A DNA stretch of 13,521 bases from Gammaproteobacteria bacterium. Lineage in GTDB: Bacteria > Pseudomonadota > Gammaproteobacteria > Pseudomonadales > Azotimanducaceae_A. Under the pieces are notes generated by a model. It made no database searches. It was given only the letters and a program-made list of their open reading frames with translations, and had not been told where the DNA came from. The translations under genes and the position numbers were made by a program. Below are positions 7,510 through 13,521 of this stretch, piece after piece. Position 1 is the first letter of the stretch, and the number at the start of each line of letters is the position of its first letter. The stretch lies in assembly GCA_028819775.1 (NCBI GenBank), contig JAPPKV010000268.1, positions 1-13,521 of the forward strand, given 5' to 3'.

Positions 7510-8031
7510 TTAGGAGGGCCTCAGCTCCCCATCGAGGTCGTGGTCGTCACAGAAGTAGAAGAAGCTGTCCCGAAGTTCGACGATTCGGATCTCCGGTGGC
7601 ACTTCCACTTCCATCACCAGAGAGAAAATCGGCGTCCCCGTGTGCGGCGCACGCTCGGTCACGGTATCCAGGTTGTAGATGTTGATGTTCTGCGACGAGA
7701 AGAAACTGGCGACCCGATGCACGATACCGGGATGATCCATGGCGGTGACGCTCACGGTGTACGGGACTCGCCCCTCGACGTTCTCGCGTTCCGCAGTGCG
7801 GCGGAACAGGAAGGCCAGGTCCAGCTTCTCGGCCAGCTTGGCGAGCTTGGTTTCCAGGCGCTGCAAGGGCAACGTGCCCCCGGCAACCGACATCAGCACG
7901 GCGAACTCGCCGCCGAGAACGGTCATGCGACTGTCCTCGATGGACAGGTTCAGGTCGTTGACGATCTCGGCAATGGCGTTGACGATGCCGGGCCGATCCT
8001 TGCCGATCGTCGAAATGACGGCACGGGTCAT
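7510..8031 (-). CDS. gcvR: GcvR-like double ACT-domain regulatory protein
   Basis: A 173-residue protein made of two ACT domains. The first (about 1-80) contains [16 protein letters not shown] and the second (about 90-170) contains [15 protein letters not shown]; each DxPGIV turn (D12, D99) is the usual ligand-site loop. In E. coli GcvR binds GcvA and represses the glycine cleavage operon when glycine is scarce. Here the gene directly follows a glycyl-tRNA synthetase gene and overlaps its stop by ATGA, fitting a glycine-sensing role. A GcvA gene is not in the window, so a function through GcvA is not shown. A good ribosome-binding site (AAGGA, about 10 bases upstream) lies inside the end of glyQS. 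The family is clear; the exact partner is inferred. Confidence 0.82.
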   Translation of the reverse strand: MTRAVISTIGKDRPGIVNAIAEIVNDLNLSIEDSRMTVLGGEFAVLMSVAGGTLPLQRLETKLAKLAEKLDLAFLFRRTAERENVEGRVPYTVSVTAMDHPGIVHRVASFFSSQNINIYNLDTVTERAPHTGTPIFSLVMEVEVPPEIRIVELRDSFFYFCDDHDLDGELRPS

Positions 8032-9386
8032 GCGATGCGTTTCCTTAAGGTGTCAGCCAGGACCGTGGTATTCACGCGTTCCTGCTGCATGGTGTCTCGA
8101 TCACGAACGGTCACCGTCTCGTCGTCGAGCGTCTGAAAGTCGACGGTGATGCAAAGCGGGGTGCCCACTTCGTCGTGACGACGGTATCCCTTGCCGATGT
8201 TGCCGGTATTTTCGAACACAATCCGACCAAGGCCAAGCTTCATGAGATCGGCCTTGAGGGCGCGCGCCCTACCGACGATACCGTCGTGGTTGCGTTTGAG
8301 GGGCAGTACCGCCGCCTTGACGGGTGCGAGGTGGGGTTGCAGCGACAGCACCGTGCGCTGGCTGCCGTTGGCCAAGGTCTCGACGGTGTACGCCTCGTTC
8401 AGGACGGCCAGAATGCCCCGGTCGACGCCGGCGGACGGTTCGATGACGAATGGCACGGTCCAGCGCTTGTCCTCCTGACGCTGGACGGCAAGCCGAGCGT
8501 TGGATTCATCGTTGGTAGGCACGGTGGCAGTGATTTCCAGATCGCGTTGGTTCCTGGTATGGGCGCCAAGGTCGAAGTCGGTGCGATTGGCGATACCTTC
8601 CAGCTCCTCGATGCCGTGGGGGAATCGGTACATGACGTCCACGGTCGCCTTCGAGTAGTGCGCCAGTTCCTCCTCGGGCACGCGCAGGAGTTCGAGGTTG
8701 TTGCCGTTTATGCCTTGGTCCTGCCACCAGGCGAGGCGTTCATGCACCCATTGGTCGTGCCATTCGTCGTCGGTGCCGGGCTCGACGAAGAACTCGAGCT
8801 CCATCTGTTCGAATTCCCGGACCCGGAAGATGAAGTTGCGGGGCGTGATTTCGTTGCGAAAAGCCTTGCCGATCTGGGCGATCCCGAAGGGCAGTTTCGT
8901 GGTGGTGGAGTCGAGCACGTTCTTGAAGTTCGTGAAGATCGACTGGGCGGTTTCAGGGCGCAGGTAGGCGAACGAAGAACCGTCCTCCACCGGTCCCACG
9001 TTGGTCTTGAACATCAGGTTGAAGGGCCGCGGATCGGTCAAGTCGCGGGATCCGCAACGCGGGCAGGTTTCGCCCTCGAGGTGATCGGCACGCCACCGGG
9101 ATTTGCATTTGCGGCAGTCGACCAGGGGATCGGCGAAAGTCTCCTCGTGGCCGGAGTAGCGCAGCACCTTGGCGTTGGTCAGGATCGCCGAATCAAGCCC
9201 TTCCACGTCGTCACGTTCGTACACCATTGACCGCCACCAGGCGGCTTTGAGGTTGTTCTTCAGTTCGACGCCGAGCGGCCCGTAGTCGTATACGCCCTGC
9301 AGGCCACCGTAGATTTCGCTGGCCTGGTAGACGAATCCGCGACGCTTGCAGAGCGCGACCAACTCTTCCATCGACTGGGCGGGCAT
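8028..9386 (-). CDS. glyQS: glycyl-tRNA synthetase, single-subunit (alpha2) type
   Basis: This class II synthetase charges tRNA-Gly with glycine. The 452-residue protein begins [20 protein letters not shown]. Two CxxC pairs (C91/C94 and C108/C111) form the zinc-binding insertion. RPETAQ (143-148) and [19 protein letters not shown] (176-194) are the motif 2 region, and [12 protein letters not shown] is motif 3. The anticodon-binding domain fills the last 100 or so residues. Length is normal for the homodimeric type found in Archaea, eukaryotes and many bacteria; most Gammaproteobacteria use the separate GlyQ/GlyS tetramer instead. The ATG at 9386 was preferred to the open frame up to 9452 because the upstream codons overlap rfbB and do not resemble the family. 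It lies 26 bases after the rfbB stop, with only a weak purine-rich GAAAGAA upstream. The stop overlaps the gcvR-like start. Confidence 0.96.
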   Translation of the reverse strand: MPAQSMEELVALCKRRGFVYQASEIYGGLQGVYDYGPLGVELKNNLKAAWWRSMVYERDDVEGLDSAILTNAKVLRYSGHEETFADPLVDCRKCKSRWRADHLEGETCPRCGSRDLTDPRPFNLMFKTNVGPVEDGSSFAYLRPETAQSIFTNFKNVLDSTTTKLPFGIAQIGKAFRNEITPRNFIFRVREFEQMELEFFVEPGTDDEWHDQWVHERLAWWQDQGINGNNLELLRVPEEELAHYSKATVDVMYRFPHGIEELEGIANRTDFDLGAHTRNQRDLEITATVPTNDESNARLAVQRQEDKRWTVPFVIEPSAGVDRGILAVLNEAYTVETLANGSQRTVLSLQPHLAPVKAAVLPLKRNHDGIVGRARALKADLMKLGLGRIVFENTGNIGKGYRRHDEVGTPLCITVDFQTLDDETVTVRDRDTMQQERVNTTVLADTLRKRIA

Positions 9387-9412
9387 GGTGGTTCTTTCGG
9401 TGTTGACGGGTG

Positions 9413-10486
9413 TTAAGCGGTGGCCCCGGCTTGCGCGAGCGAAGACTCGCACCGGGATTCAAAGTCCGTTGAATCCTGCCACCCCGTCTCGTCGATATCC
9501 AATCGGTCGAGGAGCCCTCGCCACCAGTCGGCGTTGTCGCGGTACCAGTGGACGGTAGCCCTAAAGCCCTCGTCGAAGTCGATGCGAGGCTGCCATCCCA
9601 GTTCCGCGCGGATCTTCGACGAGTCGAGGAGGTAGCGCCGGTCGTGGCCGGGACGGTCCGGCACGTAGGTTTTCAACGCGCGGTCCCCTTTGAGGATGTC
9701 GAGAACCCGGTCGGCGATGCCCTCGATGTCCACCTCGACCCCGCTGCCGACGTTGTATGTCTCGCCGAGCCGGCCTCGCTCGATGATGGTCTCGATGGCC
9801 CGGCAGTGATCATCCACATGCAGCCACTCGCGCCGGTTGCGACTGCTGCGGTAGAGGGTCAACGGCTTGCCGTTCAGGACGCTTACCACGAAGTGCGGGA
9901 TCACCTTTTCGGGGAACTGGTAGGGACCGTAGTTGTTCGCGCAGTTCGATATCGTCACCGGCAGGCCGTAGGTCGCGGCGAACGCGTTCACCGCCAGGTC
10001 GGCGGCGGCCTTCGACGCGTTGTACGGTGTCTTCGGCACCAACGGCGACGACTCCCGGAACGCATGGTCCGCATCGAGCGGGAGATCCCCGTAGACCTCG
10101 CAGGTCGAGACGTGGTGGAAGCGGCTGACACCCGCTTCGAGCGCCGCCGTCATGAGTTGAACGGTACCTACGACATTGGTCTCGAAGAAGGCTTCCGGCT
10201 GGACGACCGCGCGGCTGTTGTGGGACTCGGCGGCGAAGTTCACGACCGCATCCACGGCATGCCCGCGCAGGGTTGACAGAACCCGTTCGCGATCGCGTAT
10301 GTCGCCGTGCACGAACACGTAGCGACTGCCCTCGCGGGCGGCCACATCGTCGAGGCTTGTGGAGTTGGCGGCATAGGTGAGCACGTCGTAGTTCACGACC
10401 CGGTCGTTCGCGTGATGGGCAAGCCAGTGCCGAACGAAATTCGAGCCGATGAAACCGGCACCGCCGGTGACGAGGATCGTGGACAC
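9413..10486 (-). CDS. rfbB: dTDP-glucose 4,6-dehydratase-like protein with Cys at the catalytic Asp position
   Basis: RfbB/RmlB converts dTDP-D-glucose to dTDP-4-keto-6-deoxyglucose with bound NAD+, the second step of the dTDP-rhamnose pathway. The 357-residue protein has [10 protein letters not shown] (7-16), NFAAESH (83-89), the SDR pair Y155/K159 in [11 protein letters not shown], and [14 protein letters not shown]; the overall match to RmlB is strong. The active-site triplet, normally T-D-E in STDEVYG, reads S-T-C-E-V-Y-G (T128, C129, E130; codon TGC). AESHVDRS is AESHNSRA. This looks like an RmlB side branch, so another nucleotide sugar is possible. The start was set at GTG 10486 because the Rossmann motif follows at once and GAAGG stands just upstream; ATG 10519 and TTG 10534 are alternatives. 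It is first in the run rfbB-glyQS-gcvR-cysC. Confidence 0.88.
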   Translation of the reverse strand: MSTILVTGGAGFIGSNFVRHWLAHHANDRVVNYDVLTYAANSTSLDDVAAREGSRYVFVHGDIRDRERVLSTLRGHAVDAVVNFAAESHNSRAVVQPEAFFETNVVGTVQLMTAALEAGVSRFHHVSTCEVYGDLPLDADHAFRESSPLVPKTPYNASKAAADLAVNAFAATYGLPVTISNCANNYGPYQFPEKVIPHFVVSVLNGKPLTLYRSSRNRREWLHVDDHCRAIETIIERGRLGETYNVGSGVEVDIEGIADRVLDILKGDRALKTYVPDRPGHDRRYLLDSSKIRAELGWQPRIDFDEGFRATVHWYRDNADWWRGLLDRLDIDETGWQDSTDFESRCESSLAQAGATA

Positions 10487-10490
10487 GCTG

Positions 10491-10495
10491 CCTTC
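10491..10495 (-). promoter_or_regulatory. ribosome-binding site deciding the rfbB GTG start
   Basis: On the minus strand GAAGG ends 4 bases before the GTG at 10486. No comparable sequence precedes the in-frame ATG at 10519 (AAGTAGA) or the TTG at 10534. The spacing is short, so the call is moderate. Confidence 0.5.
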
Positions 10496-10680
10496 GGGTC
10501 GGATGTGGGGGAAGCGCATTCTACTTGAGTGCAACGCCGGAGCTACAGCCGCGGTCGGGCACGATGCGCGGGAGATCTCGATGTGCTACGGCCATCTCGA
10601 AGTCGACGAACCCGGCGGGCGTCGTCGTCGACGAACTACCCCATGGCGGTGGCACAATTCCGCGGACGGTCGCACACTTC

Positions 10681-10695
10681 ACGGATTGAATCCGT
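10681..10695. promoter_or_regulatory. 15-bp inverted repeat, possible operator upstream of the DUF1499 gene
   Basis: ACGGATT-G-AATCCGT is a perfect 7-bp inverted repeat with a one-base centre, 40 bp upstream of the ATG at 10736. It lies in the 249-bp divergent region between rfbB and the DUF1499 gene (10487-10735). A second odd palindrome, GGCTT-C-AAGCC (10713-10723), directly abuts the Shine-Dalgarno sequence. No good sigma-70 promoter was found to position them, so an operator role is only a possibility. Confidence 0.3.
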
Positions 10696-10723
10696 CCTGA
10701 GCGACACCACTAGGCTTCAAGCC

Positions 10724-10730
10724 GGGGAGA
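10724..10730 (+). promoter_or_regulatory. ribosome-binding site of the DUF1499 gene
   Basis: GGGGAGA lies 5 bases before the ATG at 10736. It decides this start over the in-frame upstream codons back to 10529, whose translation is Arg/Ser-rich and unlike a protein N-terminus. Confidence 0.65.
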
Positions 10731-10735
10731 CAACG

Positions 10736-11470
10736 ATGGCGCAAGCGGCAAAGTCGGGGATGTTGGCGAAGTTCGTGCTCTTCGTTGGCCTGATCGCGTT
10801 GGCCGCGCTCCCGATCGGGGCCTTGGGACACCGTTTCGGGCTGTTGGAGCTAGCCATCGGTTCGGCGCTCGTGTTCAGCGGCATCGTGCTCGCGACGATC
10901 GTCCTGGTACTCGGTGTCGCAGCATTGATTTTCGCCTACACGCGCCGCCGGCGGGCCGATCGCACGCCGGCGTTGATCGGCCTCGCGGCGAGCGTCGTGG
11001 TGCTTGTCGTGACCGCGCCCTACTACGTGGCCCTTTCGTTGCCGATGACCAACGACGTGACGACGGATCGGGACGATCCGCCGGTGTTCGAGGAGGCTGC
11101 GGCAGAGAGCGCCCCGGGCGCGAACCTGCTCGACTACACCGAGACGGAAGCGCAGGTGCAGGCGGAAGGCTATCCGGATTTGGTCGGCATTCGGGAATCG
11201 GGTGGTGCCGATGCGAGTTTCGGCAAGGCCGTCGACGTCGCCCGGGCACTCGGCTGGGACGTCGTCAGCGAGAACGCGGGTACCGGACTCATCGAGGCGA
11301 CGGCCACGACATTCTGGTTCGGCTTTCGGGACGACGTGGCGATCCGTGTTCGTCGCGAGAATAGCGAGACTGTCGTCGACTTGCGGTCGGCTTCGCGGGT
11401 CGGCCTGCACGATCTCGGTGCAAATGCCGAGCGGATCCGGGCGTTTGTCGAACTCTGGAACGACTCCTAG
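10736..11470 (+). CDS. DUF1499-family membrane protein
   Basis: A 244-residue protein with three predicted transmembrane helices near residues 12-31, 38-68 and 78-98, separated by a basic TRRRRADR loop (69-76). A soluble C-terminal domain follows (about 105-244). That domain has the DUF1499 hallmarks: NDVTTDRDDPPVF just after the last helix, FWFGFRDDVAIRV, and VDLRSASRVGLHDLGANAERI near the end. The function of DUF1499 is not established. The domain probably faces the periplasm if the basic loop is cytoplasmic (inference from positive-inside). The start is set by a strong ribosome-binding site. The gene stands alone on the plus strand, divergent from rfbB. Its stop shares the palindrome CTAG (11467-11470) with the stop of the opposite glycosyltransferase gene. 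Nothing links it functionally to the polysaccharide genes beyond position. Confidence 0.85.
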   Translation: MAQAAKSGMLAKFVLFVGLIALAALPIGALGHRFGLLELAIGSALVFSGIVLATIVLVLGVAALIFAYTRRRRADRTPALIGLAASVVVLVVTAPYYVALSLPMTNDVTTDRDDPPVFEEAAAESAPGANLLDYTETEAQVQAEGYPDLVGIRESGGADASFGKAVDVARALGWDVVSENAGTGLIEATATTFWFGFRDDVAIRVRRENSETVVDLRSASRVGLHDLGANAERIRAFVELWNDS

Positions 11471-13107
11471 GGGCCTCGCTCTCCGGGCGGCTTGCACGGG
11501 TCTCGAGGCGGACGTTCGCTCGTGTCTTCGTGGAGCAGTGCGAATGCCGGCGCGCCGCGGCCTACGCCGGCGACCGACGTCAGGTTCGGGTTGTAGAACG
11601 GATCCCGGGGCAGCGTGGCTTGGACGAGGCTCCCAAGGCGGTGCCCGTCGGTGCCGTGCGAACGCCGTCCGATGGTTGCCGACTCGTAGTGGTGGAGTAC
11701 GACATCGCCTGCGTAGACGTTGACCAGTCCCGCGGCATGGGCGCGTAGGCAGAACTCCACGTCGCCCGCCAGGGCAAGGCCTTCGTCGAACGTGCCGATG
11801 GTCTCAAGGGTCTTGCGGCTGGCCGCAAGGCAAGCACCGGTGACCGCCGCGACGTTGCGTGGCAGCCGGGGCGATACGAAGGCGTGGTCGTCGAAGTCCG
11901 GTGCCGTTCCCCGGTAGATCGGATCGGCGTGGTCGCCGTATCCGACGACCAGGCCGGCGTGCTGAACGCTACCGTCCGCGAAGAGCAGGAGCGGACCCAC
12001 GGCGCCGGTGTCGCGCCGCAACGCGTATTCCGCGAGGCGGTCCAGCCAGCCGTCTTCGATCGCCAACGTGTCGTTGTTGAGGAACACGAAGACATCGCCC
12101 CTACCGGCGGCGACGCCGAGGTTGTTCAGCCGAGACCAGTTGAATTCGCCTTGGTCGCTCAGTACGCGCAGGGAGGCGTGGCGCTGTTGCGCCTCGTCAA
12201 ACCACGCGCGCGTGGCGGGTTCGGATGAACCGTTGTCGAGGACTAGGACGTCGAGGCGGGCCCCGTCGCTAGTTGCGTAGAGACTGCCTACGCAAGGTTC
12301 GAGCAGGTCGAGTCGGTCGCGCGTAGGGATGACCACCGAGATGGTCGCGTTTGTCGGTGAGCCGAACCGGCACCGCCACCGTATCGGTGTCCTTCGCCCG
12401 GCCGGGAGGGATTCAACGCCGGCACCGGCGCCGTAGCGCCCGCGCAGGAACCGAGCGAGGAATGCCGGCGGGGTTTCGTGGTGCCGCCGCCGTGTATTCG
12501 TGTGGCAGAGAACCATCGGCAGGTGCACGATCCGCGACGTGACCGGCAACCAGCGAAGCAGCGCCCCGTGTGGATCGTCGAAGTTCCACGGCGGTGCCCG
12601 GTCTAGGAAGTTGCGGGAAACCGCGATGCAATCCGACAGGTAGTCCCGGTAGAGAAACAGGTCGAGCGAGAAGTCGGGCTTGTAGGACGGTCGACAACGC
12701 CGCCGTGACGCATCGAGGTGGTCCGCGTCGCCGTAGACGATCTCCGCCCCGTCGGCGAGAGCCCTGGCCATGGGATCCAGCGCGTTGTCGTGCAGACGCG
12801 AGCCGGGGCCGAGAAAGACCACGCCCGTGCAGTCTCCGGCGAGCCGTTCGAGGTCGCCCGGCGAGGCGACCACGGCAAGCTGCGTGCCCGCGTCGGACTC
12901 GACGTACGGCTCGTTTCCGACCAGCCACTGGCGATACCAACGGTCGCGCCGCCGCCCACCGGTGGCAACCAGACCGATCAAGGTGCCGTAGATTTTGCGC
13001 CAGCCGTGCCCTCGCGCCCGTTTCAGTTGTCGGCCAAGGCCCCGCCATCCCCCTGCGGCGCGCACCGCACAGCGGATGTTGAGGGCCACTCGGCAGACCC
13101 GGACCAT
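11467..13107 (-). CDS. family 2 glycosyltransferase with an extra N-terminal GT-A-like half
   Basis: A 546-residue protein. The catalytic GT2 domain begins at ATISVVIPTRDR (from residue 254). It has LDVLVLDNGSS for nucleotide binding, NNDT (344-347) as the DXD-type metal site, GACLAASRKTLETIGTFDE, and GDVEFCLRAHAAG followed by HHYES as the catalytic-base region. The N-terminal 250 residues include GAEIVYGDADHLD and SYKPDFSLDLFLYRDYLSD. This pattern occurs in two-part GT2 enzymes of O-antigen and capsule clusters, where the first GT-A-like part is usually degenerate. Donor and acceptor are unknown. The start is uncertain: ATG 13107 is used, but TTG 13134 is in frame and would overlap the upstream gene stop (TTGA) with AAGG upstream. 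The frame stays open to 13419, but that stretch is the upstream glycosyltransferase out of frame. Confidence 0.88.
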   Translation of the reverse strand: MVRVCRVALNIRCAVRAAGGWRGLGRQLKRARGHGWRKIYGTLIGLVATGGRRRDRWYRQWLVGNEPYVESDAGTQLAVVASPGDLERLAGDCTGVVFLGPGSRLHDNALDPMARALADGAEIVYGDADHLDASRRRCRPSYKPDFSLDLFLYRDYLSDCIAVSRNFLDRAPPWNFDDPHGALLRWLPVTSRIVHLPMVLCHTNTRRRHHETPPAFLARFLRGRYGAGAGVESLPAGRRTPIRWRCRFGSPTNATISVVIPTRDRLDLLEPCVGSLYATSDGARLDVLVLDNGSSEPATRAWFDEAQQRHASLRVLSDQGEFNWSRLNNLGVAAGRGDVFVFLNNDTLAIEDGWLDRLAEYALRRDTGAVGPLLLFADGSVQHAGLVVGYGDHADPIYRGTAPDFDDHAFVSPRLPRNVAAVTGACLAASRKTLETIGTFDEGLALAGDVEFCLRAHAAGLVNVYAGDVVLHHYESATIGRRSHGTDGHRLGSLVQATLPRDPFYNPNLTSVAGVGRGAPAFALLHEDTSERPPRDPCKPPGERGP

Positions 13108-13130
13108 CCGTCGCCACGCTCGTCGGGTGT

Positions 13131-13521
13131 TCAATGGCGGGCCTTGTCGTACACCGCCAGTAGGCGTTCGAGGTGGCGAGCGGGTGATCGGTGTCCCGCG
13201 AGTAGTTCGTAACCGGCGGCGCCGAGTTTTGCGGCCAGACCCTGATCGGTGAGCAGGAGGCGAAGCCTTTCGGCCAGGCCGGCAATGTCGCCGCGGTCGA
13301 AGAGGAAGCCGGTCCGCCCGTCTTCCACCAGTTCCGGCAGGCCCCCGACTCGGCTTGCGACGACGGCACGTCCGTAGGCCGATGCCTCGATGGCGACCAG
13401 CGGAGCGTTCTCCAACCAAAGGCTCGGTAGCACGACCGCCCGGGCTTGTCGGTAGATACCGGCGAGTTCGTCCGGCGAACGCTGACCCAGGAACCGCACC
13501 TGGCAGAGGCCGTATTCCACG
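13131..13521 (-). CDS. family 4 glycosyltransferase, C-terminal part (5' end outside window)
   Basis: About 130 codons of a GT-B fold, GT4-type glycosyltransferase. The C-terminal nucleotide-sugar-binding half is visible: VRFLGQRSPDELAGIYRQA, then VLPSLWLENAPLVAIEASAY with the EX7E motif intact (the E in LEN and the E in IEA). AVVASRVGGLPELVEDGRTG and FLFDRGD follow. The N-terminal acceptor-binding domain lies right of the window. The frame is open to the last base and the GTG at 13520 is internal. It directly precedes the GT2 gene, with a gap of 23 bp or a 4-bp overlap depending on the GT2 start, so the two are very likely co-transcribed. Donor sugar unknown. Confidence 0.9.
   Translation of the reverse strand, partial: VEYGLCQVRFLGQRSPDELAGIYRQARAVVLPSLWLENAPLVAIEASAYGRAVVASRVGGLPELVEDGRTGFLFDRGDIAGLAERLRLLLTDQGLAAKLGAAGYELLAGHRSPARHLERLLAVYDKARH

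Noticed and set aside
8175..9230. Open plus-strand frame of 351 codons
   Set aside because: It lies wholly inside the well-supported glycyl-tRNA synthetase gene on the opposite strand and its translation has no recognisable motif; it is a high-GC antisense shadow.
10602..10632. Inverted repeat GTCGACGA/TCGTCGAC between rfbB and the DUF1499 gene
   Set aside because: It consists of low-complexity GTC/CGA runs common in high-GC DNA and has no relation to a visible promoter.
11473..11509. Inverted repeat GCCTCG/CGAGGC after the DUF1499 stop as a terminator
   Set aside because: The arms are short, the loop is about 25 bases, and there is no T-run; it also lies in the coding end of the opposite GT2 gene.
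12413..13369. Open minus-strand frame of 318 codons spanning two glycosyltransferase genes
   Set aside because: It is out of frame with both real genes, Arg/Pro-rich and without motifs.
13108..13419. Long N-terminal extension of the GT2 frame
   Set aside because: It overlaps the upstream GT4 gene out of frame and translates to Arg/Pro-rich sequence; the start was placed at 13107 (or 13134).

Overview
This is a high-GC bacterial window. The gene content suggests a proteobacterium, tentatively a gammaproteobacterium because of the GcvR-type double-ACT regulator and the DUF1499 membrane protein; no 16S or other phylogenetic marker is present to settle it. Most of the window is a surface-polysaccharide region. 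It carries dTDP-L-rhamnose synthesis genes, glycosyltransferases, a methyltransferase, and genes for transferring sulfate. A small housekeeping block (glycyl-tRNA synthetase plus a GcvR-like protein) sits inside it.

Layout, left to right. A plus-strand pair opens the window: rfbC (5' end missing) and rfbD, overlapping by ATGA. Tail to tail with rfbD is a minus-strand SAM methyltransferase (to 1958). Head to head with that, across about 220 bp, is a 4.7-kb plus-strand gene (2180-6907). Its single polypeptide joins a sulfotransferase-like domain, a long coiled coil with 21-residue tandem repeats, a GT2 domain and a WsaF-like GT4 domain. Its 3' end overlaps the 3' end of a minus-strand co-directional run, which in transcription order is rfbB-like dehydratase (from 10486), glyQS, gcvR-like and cysC (ends 6887). 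Divergent from rfbB is a small DUF1499 membrane protein on the plus strand (10736-11470). It converges on a minus-strand GT4 (cut by the window edge) - GT2 pair that fills 11467-13521.

How the genes fit together. RfbB, RfbC and RfbD are three of the four steps to dTDP-L-rhamnose; RfbA is not in the window and may lie to the left of rfbC. CysC makes PAPS, the donor a sulfotransferase needs. The fusion protein contains a PAPS-type phosphate-binding loop and two glycosyltransferase domains, one resembling the rhamnosyltransferase WsaF. The simplest reading (inference) is a pathway for a rhamnose-containing glycan that is sulfated, and perhaps methylated, by machinery in which sulfation and glycan extension are physically linked.

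The strongest point of interest is this sulfotransferase/coiled-coil/GT2/GT4 fusion together with its tail-to-tail APS kinase gene. Also notable are a dTDP-glucose dehydratase homologue whose catalytic Asp position reads Cys, three convergent gene pairs that all overlap at their stops, and the placing of glyQS-gcvR between rfbB and cysC. No RNA genes, insertion sequences, CRISPR arrays or convincing intrinsic terminators were seen.
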